DNA of 64,000 nt, taken from the NCBI RefSeq assembly GCF_036588685.1, contig NC_086375.1:52956955-53020954 (forward strand). The letters run 5' to 3'. Below, piece after piece: positions 61,791 through 64,000 of the stretch. This DNA comes from Mytilus trossulus (taxonomy: Eukaryota > Mollusca > Bivalvia > Mytilida > Mytilidae). The position numbers and the translations under genes are program-made. How positions within the stretch are numbered: the first letter of the stretch is position 1; each line of letters begins with the position of its first letter. The notes beneath the pieces were generated by a model, which did no database searches, was not told the origin of the DNA, and saw nothing but the letters and a program-made list of their open reading frames with translations.

Positions 61791-62569
61791 TATTAAAAAA
61801 AAACCTTCAAAACATAACAAGAATGCCATGTAGACCTTCTATATATAAAGTACATAGGAAAAAAAACAAGAATGCACAGATGTCCAATGGGATACAAGAT
61901 CAAAATGTCTCTTTATGGCTTACTTGGTTGAGGGCTACTTTGTTTTTGTCCATCCATAAGTCTGTTGAGTATGGGTAAAGTACTGGGTTAAGACTTTAAT
62001 AAAGAAATTGTAGTCATATTAACCTGGAAGTTAGTACATGAGTTTATTAGGATGTAAATATTTTTGAAACATGATAAATAATTTATGGTTCACTAAACCT
62101 GGAAATGGTTTACTGCAAGCTGGGCATGATGTCCTTTGGGGACATTTTCTTGTGTTTTGATCTTGTAGCTCCAACTTTGATGATTTTTATTGCATATTAA
62201 TACTGAAATTAGAAAATTTATGAAATGTAATCTTCAATGTCAATTTTTGCAACCAGGAGCAATTAATTTTAACTTGGGACAGGAAAATTATTGCCGCAAG
62301 AAGAAAAAATCATACACAGTATATTGAAATCAATACAACAATAGGTGTAAATCAAGTTAAAATAACAAACACATACCAACTTTTGACCCAAAAAAGTTCT
62401 AAAAGAAAAGTAGTAAAAATATCAGAACTCCAAAGAAAATTCAAAAGACTGCACACGTTGAAACGCTTGCCTTTTTTACAAATAGTTGATATTATGCTGA
62501 AAATCGTAAAAATAAAGCTTTACTACAACTACCACATAAACTTAACATGATCAAAGAAAATAGGGTCAA

Positions 62570-63020
62570 ACCAAACAAGAAATACATGTACACCTTACAA
62601 TCATTCTATACACTAAAAATAGTTGACATATTGCTTCTAATTTCTAAGAAACAGACTTGACCAAGAAAACTAAATTTTGACCAATGAACCATTAAAATGA
62701 GGTCAAGGTCAGATGAACCATGTCAGGCAGTATAGTTGACCTATTGCATATAGAATAAGAAAAACAGTCCAAAACAAAAAAAAATAACTACAACTACTGA
62801 ACCATGAAAATGAGATCAAGGTCCGATGACCCCTGCCAGTTTGACATGTACACCTTGCAGTCCTTCCATACACCGAATATACTAGACCTATTGCTTATAG
62901 TATCTGATATACGAAGTTGACCACCAAAACTTAACCTTGTTCACTGATCCATGAAATGAATCAAACGTCAAGTGAAAACTGTCTGGCAGGCATGAGGACC
63001 TTGCAAGGTATGCACATACC
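62570..63020 (-). repeat. ~160-bp bivalve unit array, reverse orientation
   Basis: Landmarks atgaggtcaaggtcagatga, accatgaaaatgagatcaag, gacatgtacaccttgcagtc, ctattgcttatagtatctga and tgtctggcaggcatgaggac recur about every 130-160 bp, in roughly three units. They are the reverse complement of the array at 28930-30420. Confidence 0.7.
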
Positions 63021-63239
63021 AATATAGTTATCATACTACTCATAACAAGAGAGAAATTAGCATTACACAAAATCTTAACTTTTCAAGTAGTCCCGGATTC
63101 GTGAAAATGATGTCAGGGACAATGACATGTGAAAAACGGGAACTTCGTAACATGAGCCTGATGAGGCATCTGTATACAAAGTATGAAGCATCTAGGTCTT
63201 CCACCTTCTGAAATATAAAGCTTTTAAGATGTTAGCTGA

Positions 63240-63510
63240 TGCCGAACGGAAAGACCTCTATCAAAAGGCTTAAACAAATCAAATGAACGGAAAACAACTT
63301 TTATATTCCTGACTTTGAACAGACAATGGCTTATGTAGAAAATAGTGGATTATTCCTGATGTTATAGCTGGCTCAACCTAACTTGTATGACAGTCGCACA
63401 TAATTTCATTATATTGACAACAATGTTTGAGCAAAACAAAAAGACGTTATAGGTAAAAATGTCAAAAATTTTGGAACTACGGTCGGCAATGGAACGCTAT
63501 ACCTTAACTT
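63240..63510. mobile_element. Retroelement-like mussel repeat, copy 3
   Basis: Reads aaatgaacggaaaacaactt, tatattcctgactttgaaca, acttgtatgacagtcgcaca, tatattgacaacaatgtttg and ggtaaaaatgtcaaaaattt. Same family as 18222-18560 and 61512-61790. Confidence 0.65.
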
Positions 63511-64000
63511 TGGGTCATCTTACTAAACTGTTGCTGCCAGCAGCAATTTCTTTTGCTGAATATCCACTTTGAGCTAAATGCATGTGGCACTGCGCTCTGT
63601 TGAGTTTCCTTGGTTTCAAACTGAGATCTTACAATGTATCAACAAATGTAATCAAGGAATGTTTTGGTGGTTTTTTTTTAATTCTCACAATATTCTTTCA
63701 CTTTAAAAGAGTGCCGAAGTTTTTATATGCCCCATTATGGGCATTATGTTTTCTTGTCTGTGCGTTCATTCGTTTGTCTGTCTTCAGGTTAAAGATTTTG
63801 GTTACGGTAGTTTGTGGTGAAGTAGGAGCCCAATCAACTTGAAAATTAGAAGACATGTTTCCTATGATATATTCTTTCTAATTTAACTGCCAAATACGAG
63901 TTTTTACCCCAATTTTACGGTCCACTTAACATAGAAAAGGATAGTGCGAATGGGGCAACTCTGTACTATGGACACATTCTTGTCATTATGTTATCGACCT
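63511..64000. other. Right edge, probable interspersed repeat
   Basis: From about 63725 (atatgccccattatgggcat) to ggcaactctgtactatggac (63954) the sequence resembles a bivalve repeat I recognise, but the window has no second copy to compare. No supportable coding frame. Confidence 0.35.

Noticed and set aside
63582-63842. 86-codon plus-strand frame at the right edge
   Set aside because: It runs into sequence resembling a dispersed repeat; no domain or splice support.

Overview
This is AT-rich animal nuclear DNA with small exons separated by long introns full of transposon relics. Gene content and repeats point to a bivalve mollusc, most likely a mytilid mussel. The species call rests on recognising several high-copy mussel repeats from memory and was not checked by search. 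No bacterial, viral or CRISPR content is visible.

Four protein-coding genes can be rebuilt exon by exon with consistent splice phases. (1) Minus strand, 16226 to 2711: MFSD1, a lysosomal major-facilitator transporter, 14 coding exons, about 469 residues. (2) Plus strand, 16508 to 23916: BAP18 (human C17orf49), a SANT-domain chromatin-complex subunit, 6 coding exons, 162 residues. Its start codon lies 281 bp from the MFSD1 start, so the two genes are head-to-head and probably share a promoter. (3) Minus strand, 33836 to 31871: a coiled-coil protein resembling vertebrate CCDC160, 2 coding exons, 318 residues. (4) Plus strand, 36041 to 57511: glycogenin, the self-glucosylating primer of glycogen synthesis. 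Its catalytic domain is complete. It is followed by a set of phase-0, possibly alternative exons (including a 21-nt microexon), a conserved glycogen-synthase-binding motif, and a very long repetitive, disordered Pro/Ala/Lys/Thr/Ser tail, up to about 1002 residues in all.

The rest is repeats. They include a piggyBac-like MITE flanked by TTAA, a Tc1/mariner-like MITE inserted in another repeat (with an unoccupied paralogous site elsewhere in the window), several long fold-back palindromes, a hairpin-ended element with a roughly 500-bp internal tandem, a 1.8-kb composite of three different tandem arrays, arrays of a roughly 160-bp bivalve unit in both orientations, and many degraded copies of one dispersed family.

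The genes do not form a pathway. MFSD1 and BAP18 are linked only by the probable shared promoter. The strongest candidates for new biology are the glycogenin exon cassette and tail. No unknown multi-gene system was found.
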